Below are positions 1 through 10,104 of a stretch of 64,000 nucleotides of DNA, piece by piece. The stretch covers positions 102,489,511 through 102,553,510 of the forward strand of contig OX578277.1 of the NCBI GenBank assembly GCA_951217055.1, written 5' to 3'. The notes under the pieces were generated by a model. It did not search any database. It was not told the origin of the DNA and saw nothing but the letters and a program-made list of their open reading frames with translations. Positions within the stretch are counted from its first letter, which is position 1, and each line of letters starts with the position of its first letter. The translations under genes were made by a program, and so were the position numbers. Origin of the DNA: Gerris lacustris (Eukaryota; Arthropoda; Insecta; Hemiptera; Gerridae).

Positions 1-739
1 GAACCCGGGCTCCCTCCGTCCGCGTTTTAAGCTATTTTCTCAGGAACTAGATATTTCCCGGGAAAACGGCTTATATAGTTAAATTCGTATTTAAATGGAC
101 TACATTTTAGAATTTTTTCATCAAAATCGTCGGAACCGTTTTCAAGAAATAATTTTTTTTCATGTTTTTTCAGAGTTTTTGGGGGATAGCGCCCCCAAAT
201 TTAGAGCTAAAATTCATTTCTCGATTTCGCATCGGGGTATGATTTTTCTGAACATGTATGCCAAATTTCGTCAAAATCGGCCCAGTAGTTTAGGCTCCAG
301 GCGTCTGCACACGACGGACAGACATTTTTTAAAAACCACTTTTTGAAAAATGAAAAAAAAAGGGCAGTGGTTCAGGAATCTCGTCAATCTTTCTCTTCTA
401 ACTCTTTAACGAAAACTCGGGGGAAATAAAGTTGTAGAGCGAAAAATGTCCTTAAAAAATGAATGTAGTTATGCTAATTTATCTTCACCCCGTAAATAGT
501 TAGAGCGTTTTGAAGTTTAGGGGCGCTTTTCAACATTTTACTAGTAAAATGCTTCTTGTGACTCAAGTTTTGTTTCCAAGGTTTGTAACTCTCTTGATCA
601 CTTTGTATGCTGTTTAATTGGATAAGTATAGTAATTATAACCCGTATTAATAATGAATTATGTATACATGTACCCAAATCTATATCTCGTAATATATAGA
701 AGGACACTTGTATTAGAGAGGAGGAAGTAATAAATCAAT

Positions 740-1472
740 TTAAGATGTATAAAATAGGAGTAAGGTGTCCACATCTTTTCTCGTCCAGCACCAACTTTCA
801 TGAAGGATGGATTCGTTCCCCAACCATTGCTGCACCTCCAGAAACACTCTGTATGAATGTTGCATTGCAGCATCTGTTGTGGGCGGCAAAGCGCGCAGGT
901 TGGCTTTCATTATTGCAGTGGATTTCACGAATCACGAAGCATATGTATCAGTGAACAAAATAGAATAAAATAGATTAGAATTGTAGCTAGTTGTATTTAA
1001 TAATTATTGAATACTAATTATTGTATTATTAATAATATAACGATAACGTATTAGTAAATATTAATTAGTTAAATGAATTATTAAATTTACTTAATGGGGT
1101 CAGTACGGTCTAAGAAAAATTAAAGGTACCTGTACTGATTGTGAATATACTTATTTAACGGGGCCTGGAACATGAGCAGGAACAATCATTCCCCAGCTTC
1201 AGCAATGTCTCCTGGTGAAGATTTGGGGTCATAAAACAATTTCGCGATGTTTGCTGTTTCATTGGCATACCGCTTGAAACATTATACTATGGCCTGGTGT
1301 ACCGTTTTCTGCACTCCACATGGTCGACACCACCTTTCAATCTTCGGAACGAATCATGTCTTTCATCTCTTCGTGTAAGATTAGCTCTTAATAACGTTTT
1401 CATCCCTTTATCACTCTCTTGACTTGCACCTTCTTCAGTTGTTTCATCACAAATTAAGCACTTTTCACTCAT
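740..1472 (-). pseudogene. Decayed transposon ORF with C2-HC zinc-like N-terminus
   Basis: Read on the minus strand, the ORF starts at 1472 as MSEKCLICDE and runs open to 1287. It carries CxxC (CLIC) and, about 45 residues later, HxxC (HVEC) followed by RKRYTRP, which looks like a zinc-binding module. After a frame change, a second block (about 1262-1170) reads FYDPKSSPGDIAEAGE and then hits a stop. A third block (928-740) reads LPPTTDAAMQHSYRVF and then VQQWLGNE with W-x-W further on. From memory, this block order (CxxC/HxxC start, DI..GE centre, LPPT..A..HS.RV..QVQ.WLG end) resembles a protein family scattered through arthropod and mollusc genomes as repeat-encoded hypothetical proteins. 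Its enzymatic role is unknown to me. Stops, frameshifts and an AT-rich patch (about 955-1140) make it a pseudogene lying between the inverted arms. Confidence 0.6.
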
Positions 1473-1807
1473 TTTGAACGACCTATTATTGTAATAAAAA
1501 TGTTGTATACGATCATAACTTGGCGCAAACGCTTGAGAGACTGTTTACATAGAGTTACAGACGTTGGAAACAAAACTTGAGTCACAAGCAGAATTTTACT
1601 AGTAAAATGTTGAAAAGTGCCCTTAAACTTCAAAACGCTCTAGCTATTTACGGGATAAAGATATATTAGCATAAATTCATTAATTTTTTAAGGAAATTTT
1701 TCGCTCTACAACTTAATTTCCCACGAGTTATCGTTAAAATCGAAGGGGAAAGAGTTAGAAGAGAAAGATTGACGAGATACCTGAACCACTGCCCCTTTTT
1801 ATTCATT

Positions 1808-2413
1808 TTTACTTTCTCATGTAAAGAGAAAGTATTGTGATGGCGCGAAAATTCGATTTTAATGGATTTACACGTTTTGAGGTCCCCTGAGTCCAAAAAA
1901 GTGGTTTTTAAAAAATGTCTGTCCGTCGTCTGTCGTCTGTGCAGACGCCTGGAGCCTAAACTACTGGGCCAATTTTGACGAAATTTGGCATACATGTTCA
2001 GAAAAATCATACCCCGATGCGAAATCGAGAAATGAATTTTAGCTCTAAATTTAAGGGCGCTACCCCCCAAAAACTCTGAAAAAACATGAAAAAAAATTAT
2101 TTCTCGAAAACGGTTCCTACGATTTTGATGAAAAAATTCTAAAATGTAGTCCATTTAAATACGAATCTAACTATATAAGCCGTTTTCCCGGGAAATATCT
2201 AGTTCCTGAGAAAATAGCTTAAAACGCGGACGGAGGGAGCCCGGGTTCGATTCCCCGCCCAGGAGAAGTTATTTTAATGATACATTTCGATGAAATGTTC
2301 AATAATAATTAAATGTACATACGAAAGCTAATAAATGGAAAACACTGGGCTATGTAATTATGAACTCGTATAAGAGAAAGTTTGTCTGAGTTGTCTAAGA
2401 CCGATTTTTTAAT
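1808..2413 (+). mobile_element. Family A repeat, plus orientation (reference copy)
   Basis: This is the outer part of the right arm and the fullest copy of family A. It starts with an imperfect palindrome, ACTTTCTC...GAGAAAGT, and includes a short (GTCTGTCC)-like tract. It then carries the conserved block around AAATTTGGCATACATG, a tRNA-like B box near 2242-2252, and an end with TGAGTTGTCTAAGACCG. Degenerate relatives occur near 4020, 5056, 14594, 21184, 37081, 57540 and 60967. Confidence 0.75.
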
Positions 2414-2754
2414 ATTCAACGGCTCTTATCTCAAAAACGGTAAAACTTGGGTTGAAACAAGATGTATATGATTTGAAAGATAATTTTATCAGCTTTAATT
2501 TTGAATAGATTATTATTTTTTGTGCGATGTACCGTTTTCAAGATAAACGCCGAAAACTGAAAAATGTGACCTTTTGCCCCCCCTCCCCCCTCCCGCGGCG
2601 CCTGAAATCGATGGGACTTTATTAGGCGTTATTCAGGGGACCACCCCCTACACATTCCTGAAAAAATTGGAACTACATGATTTAATGCAAGATTCGCCGC
2701 CATTTTGAGCTAATTTGACTGGACTATAGCCGAGATACCAAAATCCGAGTTTAC
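2414..2754. other. Unassigned AT-rich spacer
   Basis: There is no coding signal. The stretch holds a C-rich run near 2577-2597 and a GC-richer patch CCGCGGCGCCTG. I recognise no repeat family here. Confidence 0.5.
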
Positions 2755-3223
2755 CTTACCATCATTAGACCAGTTGTTCTCTATGGCTCGGAGACATGGA
2801 CATTGACCAACAGAGACGAAGAACTGCTACCACGCTGGGAAAGGAAGGTTCTACGACGCATTTATGGACCAGTGTGTGAAGAGGGTCAATGGAGAATACG
2901 GTAAAACAGGGAGTTGTATCAAATGTATGGTAGACCAGATATAGTGTGTGAAATCCGTAAAGGAAGATTGAGATGGTTGGGCCACGTGGAGAGGATGCCG
3001 GAAGAAAGAGCTCCTAAGAAGGTCTTCAAAGGAAATCCAGGAGGAAGAAGGTTAAGAGGGCGCCCAAGACTTCGGTGGAACGACCAAGTTGAGGACGACC
3101 TCCGACGCCTGGGAGTAAGAAGGTGAAGGACTGTGGCCCAGGATAGAGACCTCTGGAAGCAAACTGTGTTGCAGGTCCAGGCTCTTCGAGAGCTGTAGCA
3201 CCAGGGATGTATGTATGTATGTA
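2755..3223 (+). pseudogene. 3' end of a non-LTR retrotransposon ORF2
   Basis: One plus frame reads LTIIRPVVLYGSETWTLTN near 2755-2811. It continues through GRLRWLGHVERMPEERAPKK and GRRLRGRPRLRWNDQV to DRDLWKQTV and a terminal stop at 3196-3198. This is the C-terminal tail after the reverse transcriptase domain in many arthropod non-LTR elements, with the LYG-ETW, RLRW-GH and GRP-RW landmarks. Two in-frame stops (after QWRIR, and at the Trp expected in VRRW) disable it. The tail ends in about four GTAT units (3207-3223) instead of poly(A), which fits RTE-like elements, though the clade is an inference. The 5' side is truncated at about 2750, as usual for incomplete reverse transcription. Confidence 0.85.
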
Positions 3224-4019
3224 AAGATGGAAGATGCAGTGAGGAGATCTTAATATGGTATCATAGAGGAAGAAACAGAAGACAAAGCCGAATAAAAACT
3301 AAATGGGGACGATGAGATGGGGATAGCATGTGCAGAAGGAAAACCATCATCGCAGAGAGTGACAGATGACAGAAGAAAATGGATCAAGTTATAGTAGATA
3401 GCTATTTTCCTTTGCAATAAAATAATTAGGAGTAAAAAAAAAATAAAAGAAGAAACAAAATAGGATGTCAAAAAATCTAAATAAATTAACTGAGGAAATC
3501 AATAAATAAATTAACAAAAAGAAACAACAAAGAAGGAAAATATAATTTTATTTGCTTAAGTAATAAAAAAAGCCATGAATAAATATTTTTTTATGATTAT
3601 TATTACGTACTATCGAACAATAAAAGGTCATTCATTCAATTAAAGTGATAACGTTTAACGAATTATTAGTTTAATTCATTGCAGAAACGATTTGGAAACA
3701 TCAATAAGACCCAACGACATGAATGCTCAAATTAATCTATTTTATTAATTAGATTTTATTTATCTTGCACAATTATCTGATTATAACACATTTTATTCAT
3801 TATCTTGCTCTCCGATCGTCAGAATCACAGAGAGGCGATGGATGTTTCACATTGAATGATCACATCTAATAGATGTGTAAAGTGGACGTTTAGGTCCGCT
3901 TTAATAAATTTAGCGATCTTTATCACTCATAGCAGTGTCGGTGTTGGTTTTACTAAAAAAAATATTTAAAAAAAAGTTGTTTGTCTCATTGAATTGATGA
4001 AGTTATAGATTAAGTATTA
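3224..4019. other. AT-rich spacer with one dispersed minisatellite-type unit
   Basis: Mostly A/T-rich sequence without coding signal. At about 3905-3957 (minus) there is a single unit related to the 31-bp minisatellite at 33796-34376, with AAAACCAACACCGACACTG on the minus strand followed by GATAAAGATCGCTAAA. Confidence 0.5.
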
Positions 4020-4147
4020 GTTCTCGATTTTTCGTAGTTACATTTAATTATTATTGAAATTGTATCAAAATGTATCATAAAAATAGCTTTTCCTCGGCGG
4101 GGAATCGAACCCGGCCTCTCTCCGTCCACGTTTAAAGCTATTTTCTA
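4020..4147 (-). mobile_element. Family A fragment, minus
   Basis: Matches the tail and tRNA-like segment of family A in reverse: TTATCATAAAA-type text, then CGGGGAATCGAACCCGG (B box on minus), then AGCTATTTTCT. It breaks at a run of T (4148-4164). Together with 5056-5302 it is probably one family A copy split by later insertions. Confidence 0.65.
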
Positions 4148-4279
4148 TTTTTTTTTTTTTTTTTAAAGATAATTATCTATGGATGGATGCTGTAGGTGTA
4201 AGTATGAAATAAAAAGCTTTACATGTTCCTACGACATACTCTTACAACATGTTGCCTTACATACTCCTTACAACAGTAA

Positions 4280-5049
4280 GGCCGCTCCCTGACTTGTCGG
4301 TACGGTATCGGTAAGCAAGTATGCCGATGCGGTAAGATTCTTTACCGAGCGCCTATATCTTTTACCGATTCGGTACAGATTCTTTACCGCGCGGTAAGGA
4401 ATCTGTACCGAATCGGTACCGAGCGAGAGCTTACCGATACCGTACCGATACCTTACCGACAAGTGAAGGAGCGGCCTGACTAGGGCGCATGCGTGGGAGC
4501 GGTGCGGTAAGGAATCGGTATACCGAGAGTCGGTAAGAACAAGCAGTAAAAAGTACTAGATTAATAAACTCCTATCATTCTATCTTTGAGCGTGGTCGAG
4601 GTGTCATCGCAAAATGGCAACGGAGAGAGATATTCATGTTATCTTGGTCTCAGAAATTGAGAAATATCCATTGTTGTACAATTATAAATTACCGGAATAT
4701 GCTAGAAAGGGCCTGAGGGAGAAAGCTTAAACAAACTTTAAAAATAAACCTAAAAAAATTTTAGGTATTTACTGTTTATATTTATTAATTTTAAAGTTAT
4801 AAATTATAATATTAAATTATATATTAAAGGATTCGCCAGTACTTCTTTCTTTTTCTACGCAATCGCAAATATATGTAACACGCTATAATAGTATCTTCTT
4901 CTGACGACGACATAATCACGCCCGTGACTACAAGATTCTACCGAAAGTATACCGACATTTGGTGGGGAGATGAAGGCGGTATCGGTAAGCTGTCGGTAAA
5001 GCAGAAAATACCGCATACCGATACCGTACCGACAAGTCAGGGAGCGGCC
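4280..5049 (+). mobile_element. Non-autonomous Harbinger-like DNA transposon
   Basis: Terminal inverted repeats are perfect for the first about 34 bp: GGCCGCTCCCTGACTTGTCG at the left and its complement ending at 5049. The flanks are TAA (4277-4279) and TAG (5050-5052), consistent with a 3-bp duplication of the PIF/Harbinger type with one later change. The left half (4300-4540) is packed with internal copies of GGTATCGGTAAG/CTTACCGATACC, so it can fold extensively. A MADF-like ORF start lies inside. The superfamily is inferred from TIR, target size and that ORF. Confidence 0.65.
4614..4730 (+). pseudogene. MADF/Myb-like N-terminal fragment of a Harbinger protein
   Basis: A short ORF of 38 codons begins ATG at 4614 and includes SEIEKYPLLYN, then LPEYARKGL, ending REKA and a stop where the family normally continues with Trp. 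The spacing of aliphatic, YP-LLYN and Y/K residues matches helix 1 and the start of helix 2 of MADF DNA-binding domains. Harbinger elements commonly encode a second, MADF or Myb/SANT-like DNA-binding protein that assists the transposase. Only the first third of a domain of about 85 residues is present and no transposase is seen, so this is a relic in an internally deleted element. Confidence 0.5.
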
Positions 5050-5055
5050 TAGAGT

Positions 5056-5302
5056 TTTAGGAGTTTCGAGATAGCGCCCCCAAATTTAATGCTAAAATTC
5101 ATTTATGGATTCCACCACAGGGTATTATTTTTCTGGACATGTATGCCACATTTCGTCAAAATCGGCCTAGTAGTTTAGGCTCCACGCGTTTAAACAACAT
5201 TTTTGGACTCAGGGGGCCTCAAAACGGGTAAATCCATCAGTCTCAAAATCGAATTTTCGCACCATCACAATACTACCCTTTTTATATGAGAAAGTAAAAA
5301 AA
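5056..5302 (-). mobile_element. Family A fragment, minus
   Basis: Carries TAGCGCCCCCAAATTTA, ACATGTATGCCACATTTCG, TAGTTTAGGCTCCA, TGGACTCAGGGGGCCTC and the terminal TATATGAGAAAGTA. This is the other half of the copy at 4020-4147. Confidence 0.75.
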
Positions 5303-6461
5303 GTTCACCCAATTCCAAAGTAAATAAAGTAAATTGGTGCATTGAGAGAAGCCAGGAATACAGATAGGTATTTGAAATTCCCTATATAAAGGGGGGTTCA
5401 ACATCTTCTCAAGCAAATTTACTTTGTGCCAAAGGTTGGGTCAAGAAACTGGACAGTCTTTATTGTTGGTCGGAGTTAGAAGGCACCCAACTTATGCATT
5501 TTTAAAGAGGACTTATCTAATCCCCTTCTTTGACCTTTTGGACTTTATGAAAAGAAGACTTTGAAACTTCTAAGTCACTTGGTATGGTCCAAAAACTTTT
5601 CGTTTGACACAAAACTTAACCCACCATTATGACTAATTAACATTCCCCTAGAATCCACACAGCTAAAATATGATTTATAATGTTGGCACTGTAGATACCT
5701 CCAGCTATAAACTAAAACTTTGTATTTGCATCTAAAATCATAAAGATTCAAGAAAGATTCAATAATCTCTTTTTATCGATAATTTGACGCAATCAAAGAC
5801 GAGCTCTTATCGAAAGTGCAAAAGATATACAATTAATGGTATTTTTAAATCACGACTACTTCCCCTTTGTCCAATTACTTGTTCCCCAATTATTTTACGA
5901 TTCGGAAATAAAAGAATAATATAATAGGTCTGTAACATTTCTGAAGTACTAACGCCTTTTTGGAACCTTTCCCTTGATAAAGAAATCAAATCTCTTTTTC
6001 TGGTCCTCAAGATGAGTTAAAAGCCAATGATCCAAATCTGAGACCATTGAAAAGCGTAAATCTTTGATCTTTTTAAAGTCTAGCTAAAGTAAAAGATAAT
6101 AAGAGCACTTGAAAAAATAGTGAAGCATGAAATAGTCATTGAAGTGACTCGTTTTGTAACACCAATTTTATCGTTGCATGATGGAAGATGACGCCACAAC
6201 AATTCTAGGTGATATTGGTAAGGCGTGCACTAATCTTTTTCAAAGTCAAAAAATGAAATGATCAAAGTAAAGATATTATACGTATATAAGTGGACCCATT
6301 TGTATAATGCACCATATGAGCACCTTCTTATTACACTTGAAATTTTTTCGAATGCACAGATCAAACCTGATAATCCATGTCATCATAATTTTTAGCACCT
6401 TAAGAAATTATCCCTCAGCTTACTGAACATCTTCACTAACATTATGAATGAACGAGCTTAC
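5303..6461. other. Non-repetitive AT-rich stretch
   Basis: No recognised repeat, ORF or RNA. It lies directly downstream (in minus-strand sense) of the exon candidate at 6462-6667, so it would be intron if that exon is real. Confidence 0.4.
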
Positions 6462-6667
6462 CTTTTTGAAAAGTAGGTGCGTGTAGTTGGAGATTCTCCT
6501 CGAGTCGAGCTGGAGGGGCTTGCCCTGGTGGATCCAGGAGGGGAGAGATGCTGCAACAGGCCTAGAGGGGAAGCAAGGAAGAGCAACTTCTTGCTGGCCC
6601 CGAACCACCACCACCACTTCACCTCCTCCCCCCTCCTCCGCCCACCTCCCCCACTCGACCCCCACAC
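6462..6667 (-). CDS. Candidate host exon with Ig-like domain
   Basis: This 206-bp GC-rich island is bounded on the minus strand by a good acceptor (TTTATTGTGTTTTCAG before 6667) and a good donor (AAAAAG then GTAAGC after 6462). One frame is open throughout and reads an acidic/Gly-rich start, then VVVVVRGQQEVALPCFPS, ASLPSWIHQGKPLQL, DSRRISNYTHLLFKK. The pattern of a Cys in an ALPC strand, then a Trp about 14 residues on in SWIHQGKPL, and DSRR resembles strands B to D of an immunoglobulin-superfamily domain. The exon starts after one base of a codon (phase 1), the phase usual for Ig-domain exons, and ends in phase 0. The second Cys (D-x-G-x-Y-x-C) must lie in another exon, which I could not find. 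A second frame is also open across the exon, so translation is not proven. Function would be cell-surface or secreted adhesion or recognition, by inference only. Confidence 0.45.
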
Positions 6668-7499
6668 CTGAAAACACAATAAAACAAATCATATTAGTTT
6701 TCAATTTATTAAAGTAAGACAATTAAAAAAAAGAGAACAAGAGCCTACAAAAACAACTAAACAATACAACTACACGAATTAGTGAAGCAGTTACCACTTC
6801 GACCCAAGTTGCAGGTTATCAATGTCCAAGATTAGGAAAGAGGAAGGAATCTCATCTGATAGATCTACAATTGTTTTTTGAAGCATGGGCTTTTTCAAAC
6901 TCCTTTCCCCTTTCCCCTTTCTCCCAAAATCTCCCTTTTTAATTTTAGGGATAATTTCAAGGGAGTGCCAATAAGAGGTTTTTAGGGAACAACTAATGAG
7001 TGAGTGAGTTTAAAGATTCGTCCAGCGTTTCCCAACTAATTTGATGTAAAATATATAAGTGCATGGAAACTATAGCAAGTCAACAGGCAGAAGTTGTACA
7101 GACCACACCTTAAGAGATCAAATTTATCATTGCCAATCTTCAATTAAAAATTGTGTAGATTGTGTAAAAGATGATGATGAGCAAATATTGAAGTTCAGCT
7201 ATATCTTTAATTAAATAAGTACCATCACCAGCCACGAAATTTAGCTTTCTCATGGCCCCAATTAAAATCTGCCTAGAGAGCGCGAAATTTTGCCGACTAG
7301 AGATAGTCGGATGCTGCAAAAATTCTAATCTCAAAACAATTAAATCACGGTGGACCATCTTTCATCTTTCACTTAGACCCTGAATGCAGTCTTACATGAT
7401 TGTTAATAAATTATCTAATAATAATTCATTTTTATTTAAAAATGTATTTTACACTAGGACTTCGGTGGTGACCGCATCGAGGGTTTAGGTCCCAAATTT
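6668..7499. other. Unassigned spacer
   Basis: Immediately upstream (minus sense) of the exon candidate. A 72-codon minus-strand open frame at 7140-7358 has a non-repetitive composition, but I recognise nothing in it and see no splice context that decides it. Confidence 0.35.
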
Positions 7500-7850
7500 C
7501 GATTTCCCAGTGTCGGGAGTACCTTTTGAAGAGTGCATCTTGTTCTCGAGATGCAACAACGTTTACGTAAAACCTCCTGGGCACAATAAAGGACCAGCTA
7601 CTCCTTAAAGACCAATTAGTCTATGAGATCCTCTGTTCCTTTGGCAAATCTTCATTGGTGAGACGAGTAAACACATATCGACCAGCTTCCAAGAGCATAT
7701 CGGAGCAGTAAAAAATAACAACTGGAAGTCAGCAGTCTCAGTGGAGTCGGGCCACCTCATCTAGTTCTAGGAAACCAAAGTTAAATCACAATAGAATTGT
7801 CATGGAAGCCATAGAGATAGAGAAGTACTTAAATAACGGATCACCATTCA
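7500..7850 (+). pseudogene. Penelope-like element GIY-YIG endonuclease remnant
   Basis: The plus frame from 7580 reads GTIKDQLLLKDQLVYEILCS, then FGKS. After a frameshift it continues IGETSKHISTSFQEHIGAVK, then NNNWKSAVSVESGHL, and in another frame RIVMEAIEIEKYLNNGSPFT. This is the order seen in the C-terminal GIY-YIG nuclease of Penelope-like retroelements: VYEIPCSCGKSYIGET, R..EH, K-SA-EH---H, then an (E)A-EI-K- - N helix. Stops and at least two frame changes inactivate it. The reverse transcriptase part upstream is not recognisable. The remnant is joined at about 7845 to an unrelated non-LTR fragment in the same orientation. Confidence 0.7.
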
Positions 7851-8466
7851 CGAGGAGGAATTGGAACAAGTGAATAGTTTTAAATACCTTGGGGTGATGG
7901 TGAGTGCAGACGGCAAGTGTAAGGAAGAGCTGGAGGCGAGAATAGCGGCTACAGGCAGACTTTATCATGCCATGAACAGGGAGTTCATCAGTAAAGCAGA
8001 AGTAAGTCGTAAGATTACTGTCTTCAAAACTGTTTATATGCCCACACTAACCTATAGTTGCGAATCGTGGGCATTGACAAAGAAGAACCTCAGTCGCATC
8101 CAAGCAACCGAAATGCGTTATCTAAGGAAGGTAGCAGGCAAGACAGGGTCAGGAACTCAACCATTAGACTAGGGCTGGACATACAGCCTGCAACGCTGAC
8201 AGTTGAAAGCTCTCAACTCCGATGGTTCGGACACGTGAATAGTATGAGTACCGACAGACTTCCCCGAAGAGCCCTTGAAGCCAGGTGTGAGGGGAAAAGG
8301 CCCAGAGGGAGAAAGAGGACAGCCTGGATGGACAACATCACATCCTCCCTGGCAGAAAGAGGAATGTCCCTACAACGTGCCCGTACATTATCTATTTATG
8401 GACAGGAGAGGGTGGAAAACTTTTTGGTCAACCTCGACACCGCAAGGTAGAAGAGGATCAGACTAA
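7846..8466 (+). pseudogene. 3' end of a non-LTR retrotransposon ORF2
   Basis: Reads SFKYLGVMVSADGK near 7875, TLTYSCESWALTKKNLSRIQ, LRKVAGKT, then after a frameshift near 8140-8165 DRVRNSTIRLGLDIQPA, SSQLRWFGHVNSM, RPRGRKRTAWMDNI. After a second frameshift near 8385 it ends MDRRGWKTFWSTSTPQG with a stop at 8464-8466. These are the KYLG, Y-CESW, QLRWFGH and GKRPRGR-RTxW landmarks of the post-RT region of non-LTR elements. The element ends in AAGTAAGTAAGTTA, a short tandem tail rather than poly(A). The sequence differs from the elements at 2755 and 45945, so at least three non-LTR families are represented. Confidence 0.85.
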
Positions 8467-9616
8467 GTAAGTAAGTTAAATAACTTTAATAGGGAAGATG
8501 TTTTTAAGTTGCCCTAGACCCTTGATCTCCACACAGTCCAGGTACCCCAGGATACTTCAAGAACTGACGCAACAAACATCAGCTACTTCCAAAGACCTGG
8601 ACCGGATTTAACCCAGAACTTGTCCAAAACCTCCAGTTGACTTAGTTACTTCTCCACGACAACATGTACATCCTGAAGATGCTCCCCTCAACACTCGCCT
8701 TCGTCGACATGAAACGTCAGGACTTAAACCCTTGGTGACGCGGTTACATCCATAAGATTTAAATCTTCATATTGACACCAACCGCGGAAGCCTACGTAAT
8801 ATTATCAATCGATTCACTTTAATCTAATAAAAGCAACACTCCCAATCAATAATTAAGCAGAAGATATTGATACTGATTAAAAAAAGAAATCCTGAAATGG
8901 CTTCAAAACAATACACACCCCCAAAATTACAAAAAAAAAATATAGCGTGGTACAAATAAAAAAAATTACATCATTATAAAATGAAAGTAATGTTTAAGAA
9001 TTAATATTTCTTCCTTGATTAATATTCCAAATTATTTATACATGCTTTATTCATAAAATCATATACCAAATCTAAGGCAAAGAGAGATTAAAATACAAAT
9101 TTATTAAAATTTGATGCTTACAAATTCGTTTGCCATCATTAGCAATTTATTTTTAAATTATAAAAGACTTCATAATTTAAAAATAAAAAGTATTAAATAT
9201 TATGTAAAATTTCTTTTGATCAGATATTAAGGAAAAATTAGTTCAATTCATAAAAGAAAAAAAAATGACCTTATGTATTTAATTTGACCTGATTAATTTG
9301 ATTTTATATAAAGAAGACTGTAAAAAAACCGTGATCTCTGTTACTCTATGTTATTCAATACAAGGTAATGTCCCTAAAAATAGTCTGCCAATTAGTGTGG
9401 CACATAGCTTCCTCGCATTGTACTTTGATAAACCAATTATTACTTCAAACAAAACAACCTAAATTCTAAAAGATAGAGAAATCACAAAACCATGCTCTAA
9501 ATAAATTCAAAATTGAAATATTTTTACCAGATTTTAGTCCCGCTCACCCAAAAGCAGTATTAGCACCAATGTTAATAATATATATTTTTTAACGTATGAT
9601 ATTGTGGTATAGTTAT
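8467..9616. other. AT-rich spacer with a family B trace
   Basis: No gene. At 9388-9425 the text CCAATTAGTGTGGCACATAG is the 5' terminus of family B (plus); the rest of that family is missing. Confidence 0.45.
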
Positions 9617-9785
9617 TCATAATTATGACTAGAGAGGTTAAGAGAAAGTATAACACAACAATATTGTTTATCTACGATTGATACGAAATATAAACATTAT
9701 ATCTTTGTTTAGATGCGTAGAAAGTGATTATTTACGTACTTGTATTCATTGCGCATGCGCGTCTCATAGTTCTGAATAATTCCTC

Positions 9786-9813
9786 TTCTTTACCGCACTA
9801 GTGCGGTAAAGAA
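9786..9813. repeat. Perfect 28-bp palindrome in element E
   Basis: Each 14-base half reads TTCTTTACCGCACT and its complement, centred on ACTAGT. Counterparts lie at 52636-52663 (one mismatch, extending to about 26-base arms) and around 53150-53175 (degraded). It may be a recombinase or dimer-protein binding site, or the scar of a head-to-head fusion. Confidence 0.7.
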
Positions 9814-9922
9814 AAGGAATTCTTCAGCTTTACGCACGATTAGTGAGTTTGTTTACATTTAACAAAACTAATTTGGTGTTCTTTTATTAAAGTAACTTAT
9901 ATCGAGTTTTTAGTGAAAAACA

Positions 9923-10075
9923 ATGAGTGAATCAAGTGACTTTGACGAAAATGTGGAGAATAATAATCCTCCAGAAATAATTAATTCGGCAAAAAATACA
10001 ACTAATGAATTAATGCCATCTTTATCAAGAGAGAGATACGAACTTACATACAGCAAGTTTATTTATTTCTGTATT
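9923..10075 (+). pseudogene. N-terminal piece of a tyrosine-recombinase-like ORF
   Basis: Starts ATG at 9923 as MSESSDFDENVEN and includes ELMPSLSRERYELTYSKFI near residues 31-49. The form SLSRERYELTY-KF resembles the first helix of the SAM-like core-binding domain of tyrosine-recombinase-type proteins carried by eukaryotic elements (consensus LP-KSRERYE-TY--F). No catalytic R-H-R-Y region is present, because after about 50 codons the reading enters the repeat hairpin. The same start is recognisable in three other copies with stops or lost ATG, showing family-wide decay. Family assignment is from pattern memory only. Confidence 0.35.
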
Positions 10076-10104
10076 TATTATTTAAATCTAACAATCGTAG
10101 ATAA

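Larger units (their letters stand above)
1..2413 (-). mobile_element. Long-inverted-arm DNA transposon (family A ends)
   Basis: The left arm (1-597) and the right arm (about 1550-2248) are inverted copies; the right flank continues as family A sequence to about 2413. Shared landmarks in order are the motif CCCGGGTTCGATTCC (a tRNA-like B box), TTTTCCCGGGAAA, the stretch GTATGCCAAATTTCG, and an inner part around TAGAGCG. The right arm keeps an extra block at about 1808-1890 starting ACTTTCTCATG that the left arm lacks. The interior (598-1549) holds a broken minus-strand ORF. The outer limit on the left lies beyond base 1. The superfamily is not recognised; the long arms suggest a foldback-type or long-TIR element. 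No clear target duplication is visible because the left edge is cut. Confidence 0.75.
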
